NCBI RefSeq assembly: GCF_026914265.1
Contig: NC_069122.1
Location: 38,181,473 to 38,245,472, forward strand
DNA from: Mya arenaria
Taxonomy: Eukaryota; Mollusca; Bivalvia; Myida; Myidae
DNA length: 64,000 bases
Reading direction: 5' to 3'
Shown: positions 46,232 to 59,000 of the stretch, one piece after another
Layout of the letters: the number at the start of each line of letters is the position of its first letter
Numbering within the stretch: position 1 is the first letter of the stretch
Made by a program: the position numbers and the translations under genes
Notes under the pieces: model-generated
What the model was told of the DNA's origin: nothing
Databases searched by the model: none
Seen by the model: the letters and a program-made list of their open reading frames with translations, nothing else

Positions 46232-49200
46232 ATGGGTAAGAGTTTAACAGAAAAACACTTTGACCAAGTTGAATCCTGGATCGGAACTGGACCCAAAACA
46301 TTCAATCTGCTGTACAGCATAACAAGGGATGGCTGTGACCCGAGTATGTTTCATCAGAAATGTGACAACCAAGGACCAACACTAACAGTCTTGTACAACA
46401 AGGAGGGTTCCGTTTATGGAGGTTACGCAAGTGTTAAATGGATCTCGTCGCCAAACGGATTGGATCAAAATGACAATTCTGCATTTTTATACCAATTGTA
46501 TTTTTCTGGCCTTAACACGCCTAATAAATATTCAGTTAAAAACGGACACACAGCCATTTGTTCATCATCAAACTTGGGTCCATTATTTGGAAGTAATACA
46601 GCGTATGACGTACATACATTTAGTAGTATCATTCAAAAGTCTTCTTCGGGAGAATACAATCTGAATGGAGACGTGCAATTTCACTTCGGTAAAAACTACG
46701 ATACTGCAGGAATATCATCCAAGGAATTCAACAACGGACACATTAGAGTGACAGAGTTGGAGGTTTATGCCGTCAAAGGTAAACACTGAACTTTAAATTG
46801 GTATTTGCAAATCCTCGTATATTTAAGTAGGGTTAAACAAAAGTGAGCGTTTATGGTGTTTTCTGTCCTACATCAAAAGAATATACTTGATATATTTGTA
46901 CTGGTTCGTCCGTATCTTTTAATGTTATTATATCATATGGTTAACTGTTTATGTCCATTCATATGCAATACAGACACATATGCTGTATTAATTTATCAGC
47001 AGGGAATCAGAATAACATTATCAAATGAATTTAAATCATATGGCTATATCATCCGTATACAACAGTGCACAAGATGTTCAGGAAAAAAATCGTTAACTTT
47101 GCGTATAAAGTATATATATATATATATATAGAAAAGAAAACCGCCGGCTTTACCGACTCCATGGCGGAAAACTGCAGAATTCGGGCCCAAGGTAAATATT
47201 TATATACCAGGGAAGAAAAAATTAACGTTTGTTTTTATGGCCTCTAATTAAGTTTTGTTTTTGATGCTCTTGTTGCTGTTATAAGTGTTTCTTCCTCCGT
47301 TCCAAGACAGTTGTATGTTATATGAAACTACAGGGACAAGCCTAGTAACTAAAATGTTAACAAAATAAAACCCTGCTTGAAATGTACAAGGCAAGTGTCT
47401 TACATATACTAATCGAGAAAAACACAACGTAGAAGCAACACAGACAGACCACACTTCAAAGTCAAAGCACACAAATATAATTGACTGTTGGGGTCACCGA
47501 ATCGGTCAGCGTAACAGTAGTTAGGTTCAGTAGTGTCTATGTGAGATAATTTATTCACATCACAGTAACTTGTTAAATATCTGTTTAAACAACTTATTTT
47601 AAACAACTTCCAAATTTGTTCACAAACAGCGAGGGATTTTCTATTCACGTTCTCCGAATTATGTGATCAGAACGTCACATTTATGTTCAGAGGTATGCAG
47701 GGAGCATTGAATGCTACTTAAGAATTAAACATGCCTCATGGTGGGCAAATAACGTAAGATTTTATGCTCAGTAACAATTCGAATCATTCTATCTTGAATC
47801 TTATGATCAGCAGCGGCAATCAAAAAGCTTTACAAACTGTCAAAAAGCATATGACGTATGACTGTATCGTTCCTATATTATCAAACATTTAATGTTGTTC
47901 GAAGAATAGCGTTATTCTGATTTGAAGATGCTAACATGCATGTATATGCACATGCGCTAACGTAGTCATTGATAGCACAGAAACCTTGTTTTTCTTGTAG
48001 GTGTTGGGGAGCTTGAAAGAAGAAGTCAAAGGCATTCAACCGTCAGAAGGACTCGACGTGCCACACTTCAACATTCTATTGTTGGGGCCTTTAGGCTCGG
48101 GTAAATCGAGCATCTGCAATTTGGTGGCATCTGTGTTTCGTGGGAGAATATCACACCGCGCAAGAGTAGGTGGTAACGTTCAAACCAGCACAACAACCCA
48201 GGTATTTTTTTTACTTTCCCTGCCGAAAGAAATGGTATAAGGCTATAGATGAGCTTAGTCCATCCGTCCGTCCTTCCGTTTGTCTTTCCGTCTATCCGTC
48301 TGGATTCATTACTATTTAAATGTTGGACATAAAGTAGTGAAACTTATGGAAAGTGTGTATAACCATAGATCAAGATTGGATTATACAGGATCAGTTACAC
48401 AAAAGTCATTGCCCTTTAATTAATGAAAAACGATCAGGTCGGCAACACAAGAGTTGTTGCCCTTAATGTAATGGAAAATAGCTAAAATCGTTCCAACCTC
48501 AGTTACTTATGTTAAACCTTATGACATAATTTAATGAAATTTACATAAACTGTATACACTCTTTGCTTGATGGTGCAATGATTTGTCAGTAACATAGAAG
48601 TTATTGCCCTTACATTGATAAAAGATTTTTATATATATTTATATATAACTAAATAACAGAAATTAGTGAAACGTACATATTTTTGTTCCACTATAGTGTT
48701 GTTGTATATCACTGTTGCCTTTAAAGCAATGCAATGATTATACTTTAGTTTGGCCTTTAGAAGGAATAACTATTGCATTCGATTAATGTCGGTGCGAAAT
48801 TCGGCAAAGAACGGCATCGGCGGCAAGACAATGATGAGTCACGCGCTGTGGCGTAATATGTTTTTATATATTTTATTATACACTTAATGTAACCCCATAA
48901 TTATGATATTTCAATAGATGAATTCCACGAACATTAACTTTACAAAATTATATCTTCAAAACAAAACAAAACAAAATAACCCTTAAAATACGTGATACTG
49001 AAGGAACACATGACAGATAATATTATTTCCATATCATCCCTTTAATACAAAATGTGTAGCCCTACGTTGCTGATACATTGATGGCATAATTCTAACTATG
49101 GATTTCTATATGAAATCGTGATGTAATAGAATATTACAGAAAGATACTGGTCAACAAAGGTAGCCATGTTCACAGATAATTTAAATATGATTACAGCTAA

Positions 49201-50852
49201 CGCCGTACACGTTTGGGGATAAAGCTAGTCTTCAGCTCTACGACACGAGAGGCGTAGCGGAGTCGGACACATTGGACCTTCTGCAATGCAATTTCATACC
49301 TGACGGTCACGTTCCGCATTTTTATGAGGTAGATGTTAAATTTATTTATTCTATCTTGAGATTATCAACTTTAACAAATGCATACTGATAATATCTAGGG
49401 TGATATCTATATCAAGCTTTAAATGTATGAACTACAGAGGCAAACCCAGCATACATTGATTTATTTGTTTAAATGATTAATGCGAACAAAATGAAAGCCT
49501 TTTTGCAATAAACATAACGAAAGTAATTTCACGTAACATACTTAGAAAAACATGATTTATGGGTACTGAATATGATGGATGATGTTGTTGGGTTTGTTTT
49601 GCAGATGTCACCCACACATCTCTTAAAATATGACGACGCCGAATTTCGTCATCAAGCCGCGTTAAAAAACAAAATCCACTGCGCTGTGTTTGTACTGGAT
49701 GGTTTGACTGTTGGCGATAGGTCCAAGTCAATGCTGCAAAAACTAATGTCCTATCGGGATCTATTGAACAGAAAGGGTAAATATAATATGTATGGATAAT
49801 TATAAACAACCTACTTTCACTGTGGTTTTCACGAAACAGAATACCTTGGGTCGAAAAAGGTGTTTTCATACATTTATTAGAGGCTACCTTGAAAAAGAAA
49901 ACCTTTTGAGGTGTATTGCAAGAGAGTACCGACTTTTTATCATCCCGTGTGGCTTTTTGGAGAGTATCTGCATTTCTATATGAATATGAGCATTATATCT
50001 AATGGAGATTAATTCGTAGAAAGTACATTTTGTTTAAGAAATATATAAATAACACATTTGTTTCAAGCTTAAAGATGCACTCTTACTCCCAAATAAGATT
50101 TACCGCAATAAATAATATTGTTTTAATATTTCAAAAAGGATGAATAAATGTCGAAAACGATGGTTCTTATGACGGATATCGAGCTTAAATTGAAAGAAAT
50201 TAGCATAAAACACGGTATTTTACCTTATGATACTAGAGTAGATCTTTTAGCTTTCACCAATAATTTAATATTTTTGCGCCTTCTGCTTTTGAATACACGG
50301 TTGAATCTTGTTATCAGTAATTAATATTAATTATGCATTATTTATTAAGTAGTTAAAGGATAATCACTCAAAATGTGTTTGTTATACATGTGTATGTATT
50401 GGTTTTGAATAAGACTGTCACTTTACGTGTAGTGTGTATACATGCATAATGCATACGTGCAGGTTTTTAAAATGAAGAAATATTTCATAATTACATGTAT
50501 TCTACTTCTAGGAATACCACAAGCGGCGTTGATCACAAAAATTGACAAACTCTGCGAGCAGTCGGCTGAGAATACTAGTAACACTTTCCTTAGCCCAGCA
50601 GTCAAAGAGCTTGTTTGCCATGTTGCGGACCTACTGAATCTTCCACGGAACAGCATTCTGCCTGTTAAAAACTATGAGGAGGAAATGGAAAGCGACGAGA
50701 ACATCAATATCCTTGCTCTGCTTGCTGTCAGACAGATCCTGTTCTTTGCAGAGGATTATTTGGAAAACATGAAAGATAAGCAAAGTAGAAGTAGGGGAAA
50801 TACAAATAGCGGTCAGGCTCTTAGTGATGTGCGCGGATCAGACACTGCCTAA
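46232..50852 (+). CDS. IFI44-like gene 5 (exon 2 damaged, probable pseudogene)
   Basis: Exons by family comparison: 46232-46778, exon 2 remnant to 47191, 48001-48201, 49197-49328, 49605-49776, 50512-50852. The TLDc exon and exons 3-6 are open and conserved: G1 GPLGSGKSS, G3 DTRG, G4 TKID, tail ending GSDTA. Exon 2 is the problem. The first five bases of the family exon (AT-GGN) and its acceptor are replaced by a TA microsatellite ending in TAG. The only nearby acceptor (AG at 47130-47131) gives a 60-base exon instead of 65 and shifts the frame. Skipping exon 2 also breaks phase, and an upstream AG at 47080-47081 restores phase but reads into TAG. The linker has also drifted (EFGPK for EWGPK). 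Either the gene is recently dead, or the protein ends soon after TLDc. Intron 5 carries a MITE-like insertion. Confidence 0.75.
47110..47131. repeat. TA microsatellite at the exon 2 acceptor of gene 5
   Basis: About ten TA units directly abut the coding remnant and supply the only nearby AG. Intact copies have 'tt-ttagATGG' here. Confidence 0.85.
48330..48780. repeat. Degenerate tandem repeat in intron 3 of gene 5
   Basis: Same family as 29085-29640 in gene 3 ('gaaacttatggaaagtgtgt', 'acaagagttgttgccctt', 'gtaacatagaagttattgcc'). Shared position in the same intron supports a common origin of genes 3 and 5. Confidence 0.65.
50065..50427. mobile_element. MITE-like element in intron 5 of gene 5
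   Basis: About 355 bases, starting 'taaagatgcactcttactcc' and ending 'ttgaataagactgtcacttt'. The ends are imperfectly inverted: TAAAG-TG-CA-TCTTA-TC in both orientations. A second copy lies at about 51906-52270. Internal landmarks are 'aataaatgtcgaaaac' and 'atggttcttatga'. Non-coding, no recognisable superfamily. Confidence 0.65.
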
Positions 50853-51615
50853 ATATTTTCACAAATTAACGTAGAAAATGTTAAAGACATTAAATGATTA
50901 ACTTTACTGAAAAAGAATACCAATAAGCATACACTGTTTAAATAATTTGATATATACACATGTTAACATTCTTTTCACCGTCAAATACTTAAGGTTTTCG
51001 ATATTTAAATATGTATATTTGGAAAGCCTGGTTACCCCATAAAGATTTGGGTTTTATTTGTAGAGAGTTGAGAAAAATATACATAGACACCTTGTGATTA
51101 CCAAATAAGTCATTTCATATCCGATTTTAATTGAAATAACTTCAAATTACTCTATCTTAATGTTAGTTCTTTTCAAATGATACCAGCCATGAAAAGGTCA
51201 CCATGCATCGAAATTTGATGGTACACGGGATTAAATAAAATCGTCAGACAAATAGACTATTCGAATACCTTTAAACTTTAATTAAAACCGGTAGTGTTGA
51301 GGTAGTAAGAATTTGCATGTGACCACTATGGAAATTAAACAATGATTTCAAGTGATTTTCAAATGATTTTGACATATTTTGAATTTAAAATGTAACATTA
51401 GCTTTGTTTAAACAAGTGTTTCATTTGCATACTTTTGTTTAAGACGTATCCATTTGTTACCTACGTACGTTGTAGATTGTTGAAACAGTATGAATTCATC
51501 ATATTTTATTTAATCATATTTACTTTGCGATGTAACCTTAACCCCATTAAACAACTTGTGTAAGCCTTGTACCAATTGCTCTTCGCCACGAAATGGCGAC
51601 AATTAACAAGACCCA
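50853..51615. other. 3' flank of gene 5
   Basis: Non-coding; aligns with the flanks of genes 1 and 3. It ends with 'ccttgtaccaattgctcttc' and 'gccacgaaatggcgacaa' near 51567-51603, after which the C1q C-terminal exon expected from units 1 and 2 is missing. Confidence 0.6.
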
Positions 51616-51672
51616 AGGTCCTAAGGTGACGTCATGGTCCAAATATGCCGAAAACACAATACCACCGAATCC
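51616..51672 (-). pseudogene. C1q-domain N-terminal exon vestige (unit 3)
   Basis: After a minus-strand TTCTTCACAG acceptor the frame reads FGGIVFSAYLDHDVTLGP. This is a clean C1q-domain start (FSAYLDHD-TLG), better preserved than in units 1 and 2, but the exon is cut before QTLxFNKV. The rest of the gene is gone: the sequence jumps to the 'aacaagaccc' 3' flank of gene 5, implying a deletion of roughly 0.8 kb relative to unit 2. Confidence 0.78.
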
Positions 51673-51905
51673 TGTGAAGAAAACAATGTATCGTATAAGT
51701 AATATATAAAGCGTTTACATCTAATGCTGTAAATTTGTCAAATTAGAAAACGTTTCTGAAAAAAAGTCTGGTGATCCACTTCACATCAAATGGAAAAGTA
51801 GCAGTGCCAACGCGAGCCTAAAACTGTAGGAAAAAAGTTCACAAATGAATTACATGTGCAATCATTTACTACTATGGAAATAAGGACTTGTCATAGTTAG
51901 TTTAA

Positions 51906-52270
51906 AGATTACTCCCAAATAAAGTTAACCACAGTAGTTTATACAATTGCTTAGATATACCAGAAAGGAAGAATAAATGTCGAAAACAATGGTTCTTATG
52001 AAGGATCCCAGTCTAATTTGAAAGAAATGCGCAGAAAAAACGTTATTTCTACCTTATGAGATGATAGTACGTCACAGTAAATCTTTTAGAAGTCACCAAT
52101 CACTTAATATTTTAGGGTTTTCAGCTATTAAATAAACGGTTACAATCTTGTTATCAGTAATTAATATTTTCCATAAATGCATTATTCAGTAAATCGTTAA
52201 AAGATTGATCACCCAAAGGTTATGTTTGTTATACATGTGTATGTATTGATTTTGAATAAGAGTGTCACTA
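51906..52270. mobile_element. MITE-like element, second copy
   Basis: Matches 50065-50427 along its length ('attactcccaaataaag', 'gaataaatgtcgaaaacaat', 'ggttcttatgaaggat', 'cttgttatcagtaattaata', 'ttttgaataagagtgtcact'). It interrupts the C1q-upstream segment: the flanks 'catagttagtttaaag' and 'agaaatgttcttctcc' are contiguous in unit 2 near 34010-34035. Confidence 0.7.
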
Positions 52271-52742
52271 AAATGATAGAAATGTTCTTCTCCCCTGCGT
52301 AAGGGGGTTATAATGAATAATTGGAGAAACGTTTCAACGTAATATTTATTTTTATTTGTTATTTAAAGAACAAGAATTTATCAATACATGGCTAAGAAAG
52401 GTAAATGTCTTCATTGATACCAACTTGAGATGTTCTAGCAGTATTCAATTTTATCAAGAGCGCCGCGGGGCGAATGCAACGCCAGTATTTTTTTTCAAGA
52501 GAACCAAGGGACATGACTCAATAAGTATTAAAGCCAGAGTTATGGGCCTTTCTGTTCATGTGCATATTATCTCTGGCAAAATAAGAACCAAGCTTCATTC
52601 GAAAATCTTGAACAGTTTACCAGGTAAAGAGTCATTGCTTTATGACTTTTCAATTTTCAACGGCACCTAGGCACATTATCCCGATTTTTTTCAAAAGATG
52701 TCATACACACACACACGCACGCACGTACACACGCACGCACGC

Positions 52743-52797
<55 letters not shown>

Positions 52798-54530
52798 AGG
52801 GAGCTCTCTTATTGTGCGTGTGTTGCGTGTTTGTGTACATGTGTGTATGCGTGCATGCATATTTGTATATTTGTACGTGCGTGACTGCAATTCAATTTCG
52901 ACCCCGTTGAATATTGCCACCATGAGTCATTTTTATCTGTTCAACGGATGATGGTTCAAAATTTAACCGTTTAAGAACTGCCCTCCCCCCCCCCCCCGCC
53001 CAAATGTTAATTAATTACCCTTCGTTTCGTGCCAAATGACCATCTTTGAAAGTTGATCAAGGGCTTATATTCAATATTAAACTTAGTCAATCACATAGTC
53101 ATACTTACTTGAATTTATCAATTGAATATGGGTTTTTTCATACAACGATTACCGATTAGCTACACCAAACTTGGATCCGAAAGCTGCAAGGTATGTATCA
53201 AGGCGGCTCTAAGAATTGACGTTAGAGGGGGTGTTACTTAGTGGCACAAACATTTGACATTTGCCCTATCCTCAAAGCCGAAACAGATAACACATTTGAT
53301 ATTGACATAAAAATGTAAACTTGGATTTTAGGAGGGTGGGGGGCACCGTGTGCATCCTCCGCCTGGACCGCTAGTGTTTATTACAATGCGGTACATATTT
53401 CTGTCTATTACTATTTTTTAATTGTAGGTTATATTTACTGCCTATACGCGAGTACACGGCTGAATCCACATGCTTCTGAACAAAAAATACAGAAAACAAG
53501 CCAAAGTTGCAGTATGCGTCCTTAACTACATGAAACTAAACTGTCCATTTTCCATAACTAAATAAAGCATCTCAGTATGCACCAGATTGCACCATGGTTT
53601 ACAAAAATTCCGAGGGGCATGCCCCACACCCGCCGCCCCCCCCCCCCTTCAAAATTATGATTCAACACGCACGAATAGAGGGCTAGCTACGCCCCAGATT
53701 TTGTAAGTGAAATGTATGCCACAAGCTGGATTTACTATCTTTTTGCTAAGCCTAGAGCCTTATCTCTGTAGATATCTGCTGATACGATATGGACATATGC
53801 TGTTTTATTTGTATACGAATTTTCAGAAATTAACTCGAAACATCGCTCACAGTCGCGTGGAATTAAAAAATGAAACTACACGTGCATACACGATCTAATA
53901 CTTCAAGCCAAGGACTGATGTCCGTTTTGTATAATTTTCAATTCCAAATATAGAGTGTTCTTATATAAGACAGCTAAACACTATAATCAAGGGAAATAAT
54001 AAAACAATATTTAACCGTCTTATGTAATCTGTTTGTGAGAAAGAAAAATATGTTCATGTACAAGATAGATGAATAAATTGTATACGTTAATATATATTTG
54101 GGACGAAAGAATTAATTTCCAATTTGAGTTTTATATCAGAGTACACATTTCCACAGAGTAATATGTTCCCACTGCTGAACTGCTAGACTGCTAGCTTCAC
54201 ATCCATGAGTAATTGCACAAATGATAAAACTACAATTAAAGTCCCGTCAAAATTGATTGAACTATCGAGAATCGGTTACTTAAGTGGAATTAATATTCAT
54301 AGTCAAACTGAAACCAATTCCCATGTTGACACTGTATTGCAAAGATGCATCCAGATTAATCTATATAAAGCATATACGTAATAAAGATAACTGTGGCCTT
54401 AATTTGTTCTATCTATCTTATTATCATGTGTACATAATTAGCCTCATTAAGGCATGTTGTGTATGTGATAAAGTTTAATCATTGTAATCATATATACATG
54501 TATGAATGGTTTTGATAAGAAATTGACACA
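52271..54530. other. Unit-3-specific intergenic sequence
   Basis: Starts with the tail of the C1q-upstream block (to about 52400) and continues with sequence not found in the other units. It includes an AC microsatellite (52704-52792) and C-runs at 52984-52997 and 53632-53647. Frames at 52356-52670 and 53707-53898 have no recognisable motif and are not called. This roughly 2-kb insertion offsets the deletion of the C1q gene. Confidence 0.5.
52704..52792. repeat. (AC)n microsatellite
   Basis: Imperfect then perfect CA dinucleotides over about 90 bases. The Thr-His and Cys-Val frames over it are artefacts. Confidence 0.95.
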
Positions 54531-55810
54531 CTTTCACCAGCCTAACTGCGTCCAAACCCCGATAATGACATCAATCCCGCAATCTATTCCTTAATTCAAT
54601 ACACGTTGATAAGTTAACACTACTGACACATACTGAGCCTTTAAGCAGGTCACGTGATATGCAAATTATTTTTGATTTTGACTTTTCTCATGCTAAATTA
54701 AGGTGTTCGTTCTTGTGATAGATGCATTTTTCATCATACTGGGGATTAAACAATGTCAAAAAGGATACGAGAAGTCATTTAGATATACATTCACTTAGAT
54801 AAATTTTCTTTTCTGTAACATACTGGGCCTTTAAAAGCTTTGAAAAATTTAACATGAACTGTTTCATACCAATTTGTTTCCAAAAATAAACCTCTTTGTT
54901 GAAAAGCAAGGCTGTGTAAAAAATAATGAATTGATATATAGTACATTTAAAAATTAAACTGTTAACATGATGTTTGTCAAATTCATTTATCATTTTAAAT
55001 AATTATTTAATTCTAAGGTATTTTAAAAGTTTAAGCAATTATTGTTTAGAGTCATCTGCTGTATTGGTCGTAATGAAAGCAGTATTTGTATCTTCCATTT
55101 AAATCAAAACAACACAATTGTTTTTCATATTCAACGTGTTGTTACAGTCTTTAACTGGTTTTGGGTCATGTTATTTTTCACTGAATTATTTTGCAGTTGT
55201 AGTATCAGAGTTGCTAGGCTACATACAGTTCATCAAATGCATTTGTGTCCATTCAATTCTAGTAAATGTATAATTACCCTTTTGGTAATATTCTTCTGTG
55301 AAATCATTATTGTTATAAAATATTTTGTATTCATTTTCTGTGTGTAACATATTATTCTTATGCATTTGTGTACTTTTGCAAATGCACAGTTGCTCTATCT
55401 AAGTTAATACAAGTAGGACAACACATTTTTGATCATATATATAAGCATAATATATCATTTATAATGTACAGAATATTATTGTAGATGTTTGTGTATATAT
55501 TTAAAGAAAATGTCAACTGTAGCAAAACTACTGGTTATTTAAAATGGGTTGTTAAAAAGACTTCCAAGTTGCATTAAAATATATGGCTATCGTTTCCCTG
55601 TTTCACTTAGTCATTTCGTAAACTTTAACTATAAAATGTCCGGTAATAATACTTCAAGCCTGTAAAGGCCTTAGTTCATATTGAAGCATTAAATCACCAT
55701 AAAAGTGAAGAACTTTGAGTGGTATAATTATGTGATCATCAAACTTGATCAGAGATAAACGGCAGGATAATAAATTTATACATTTACTCGAAAGGAAACT
55801 CTTGCTTTGG
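54531..55810. other. B-type 5' flank of gene 6
   Basis: Aligns with 34790-36261. Landmarks are 'ataatgacatcaat-ccgcaat', 'ggtcacgtgatatgcaaatt', 'acatactgggcctttaaa' and 'tttgcaaatgcacagttgct'. A 101-codon frame at 55042-55347 is broken in the paralogous flank, so it is not called. Confidence 0.7.
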
Positions 55811-55879
55811 TAATAGTGCATGTTATCCTAAGTAAATTAGAGTAGTCGTTCTTTCTTCTCACATAACAAGGAAGTAAAT
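55811..55879 (+). promoter_or_regulatory. Conserved upstream block of gene 6
   Basis: 'taatagtgcatgttatccta', 'taaattagagtagtcgttct' and 'cacataacaaggaagtaaat', about 140 bases before the ATG. A short local triplication 'tctagtgccctag-tt' lies between block and ATG at about 55927-55967. Confidence 0.55.
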
Positions 55880-56017
55880 AATGTTATAATTTTTTTATAG
55901 TTTAACAAAATTAGGGCATTCGGAAGTTCTAGTGTTTCTAGTGCCCTAGTTTCTAGTGCCCTAGTGTTTCATGAAATACATTTCTCGAGATACATGAACT
56001 GAGGTTTGAATTTAAAT

Positions 56018-59000
56018 ATGGGTAAGAGTTTAACAGAAAAAGACTTTGATCAAGTAGAATCCTGGATCGGAACTGGACCCAAAATATTCAATCTGCTGTA
56101 CAGCATAAAACGGGATGGCTGTGGCGCGAGTGTGTTTCATCAGAAATGTGACAACCAAGGACCAACACTAACAGTCTTGTACAACAAGGAGGGTTCCGTG
56201 TATGGTGGGTACACCGGGCTTAGCTGGCAATCACCGGAAATTGGGTTGAATCAATCGGATGATGCGGCATTTCTTTATCAGTTGTATTTTTCTGGGAATA
56301 AGATCTCGAAGAAATTTCCATTAAAGAGCGGACAGACAGCGATTTGTTCATATGCCGGTTATGGGCCATTCTTTGGTAACAGCTTCTATCCTGACTTATA
56401 TACATTTAGTGGTGTAATACAAAAGTTTTCTTCGGGAGAATACAACCTGAATGGGGACATGAATACACAATTCGGTAAGAACTACGAAACAGGAGGAACA
56501 ACGTCCAAGGAAGTCAACAACGGACACCTCAGAGTGACAGATTTGGAGGTTTACACAGTCAAAGGTAAAGCAATGTTTTCGTTTGTGCATTCTATTATAT
56601 GTTAAAGTTTATAAAAACATTCTTTAATTATATATGATATATATGCTCTAATCAGTATTTAGATTGTGTAGGTGTATAATGTTAAGATACATTTAGTTGT
56701 ACTTGTTGTTGCTGATAGATTTTAAGTACATTTAGTAAACGTGTGTATTAAGTAAATGACACAACTTCAACTTGTTAAGCTTAAGTATCTTAGGAAAAAA
56801 AGATTATTTTTTTCTTTCCTAAGATACTTACGCTTATCAAGTTGAAATATATATATATAAACTAAAACAAGCTATTTAATTGAAAACATATTCATTAATA
56901 CAACACGATATGTTCAAATATTTTATTTTTAGATGGCCAAAGAAAAGAGCCAGATTTGCCAACTCCATGGCGGAAAACTGCAGAATGGGGAACGGAGGTA
57001 AACTAAATACGAAAACATTATGAGAAATGAATATCGATTAAGTTTATTAAGTTTGTTGGTTTTTAATGCAGTTGTAGTTGTTTAATCCATTTACTTAAGT
57101 TAAATTCATTTCTATTTTTGGTATGTCAGTTAGTTCATTGATAACATTTTAACTTGTTTCACAAGATTCAAATTATTTTTGTTATGTTTTGATCAGTCGT
57201 ATTCATGTTTAGAATTATGTATAGGGCATCGAGTGTTACTTGGCTAGATTGATATCTCTATGAACGTATATGTGTAAACCCCGTTAACATATCTGTGAAA
57301 GTTGGTTCCGGTTTGTTAACGTAAGTTCTAAACTTGTTAACGCAAAAAGTTTATGCTTTGTCTTTAGATATATCGTCAGTCTTCTTATTATGTACTCCGT
57401 GCATAGCATTTATGTTTAATATTATGTTGGGACACCGTTTGTTACTTGGCCATTTTACTATATGTACACACACGCATAGTCCCATGCTTGCTAGCATTTA
57501 AATAACACTTCGATCTGATGATAACTGCCAACAATTGAAAAACTGATGCAGCCTGTTAACATTAAATATATCATTATGATTCCTTTTTTTATTTAAGAAT
57601 TATTATAAACTGAGAATGATAAAAGTATGATAAATTCTTTGAAGTATTTTGACACCAGCGTATTTCTATAGAAGGCGCCTGATTGTTCAAGCGCTCTCGT
57701 AATCACTATTCAAACAAATATTGTCATTGGTTTTGTAGTTGCTTGAGAGATTGGAGGAAGAGGTGAAAGGCATTCAACCGCCAGAAGAACTTGACGTGCC
57801 ACATTTCAACATTCTATTGATGGGGCCTTTAGGCTCGGGTAAATCGAGCTTCTGTAATTTGGTGTCCTCTGTTTTTCGGGGAAGAATATCACACCGGGCA
57901 AGAGTTGGTGGAGACTCGGAAACAAGTACAACAACCATGGTAAGTGACCTTTATCAAGGCTGCGTTGGAAAGGCTCAATATATATATATGTGTAATAAAA
58001 GATACTAACATAACGGATAACCATTGATTCGCATTTACTATTATACTATTGTGTTAGAAAGGACGCCTTTCAAGCCCATTGAACTTTTAAATCACTGTAT
58101 TGTACATTCAGTGTAAAATAATAATAATGTTGATGATCCCAAACACCCCTTCCCACTTGGAGAAAGCGGGATTCAGTGCCCTTTAGGCAGCACTATGGAC
58201 TCGAGATGAACGAACGCAAGGAAAACGTATCTTTGTACTCGGAAAAGGAATATCCTTTCTCCATACTACTTTTATGTCATAAACAGACTTGTTCTAAACG
58301 TAAATCAACGTGAATGAAATCTGGAACGATTCTTAAAACGGGTTTTGTAGGGACTCATGCAAACCTATTTGCAGAGAAAGAGCAGTGAACCACAGCACGA
58401 TGGCGAAAGGCCGAGGGCAATTGTTTTCTTAGGCCTTTCCCGACCTTCATTGGCATCAGAAATATTTATTTAAGTTTTCACAATAACAGTTGATCATACA
58501 ATGCCATGGTGTGATTCCTTGATCATACTTTTTCATTAATTCAAATGTTTATGTTTCTCCTTTAAATGTATTTCTAAGTGAGCAAAATGAAAGAAAATAC
58601 AATAACCTAAAAGAAAAGATTGTCCAAAACAATTCGGCACATTCAACCAGCCTAAGGGAACTATCGACCAGTCATATACATTGTACCAAAAATTGTTGGT
58701 CTGAATTTTTATTAAATCCGCAAAATATGCGTTGAAGTAAACTGATTAAATGATTTAATATTATAACCATGCCCAACTCATTTCACTTTAATGATAATTA
58801 CGAGAAATACATTTATACAAAAGCAAAAGCGATACTTTGGCCCTTTATAACTGGAGACGTAGCTATTAATTAAAATAAACATTTATTAAGGCTTGTTAAT
58901 TTTTATCTGTAATATATGCCTTTTAATTTTGATCATTAAAGTCAAATGAGTTAAACATTTACATGCATAGACAATAATTATTCCAGTCTCTTGTATCACA

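Noticed and set aside
52642-52923. Thr-His and Cys-Val rich open frames
   Set aside because: Produced by the AC dinucleotide repeat.
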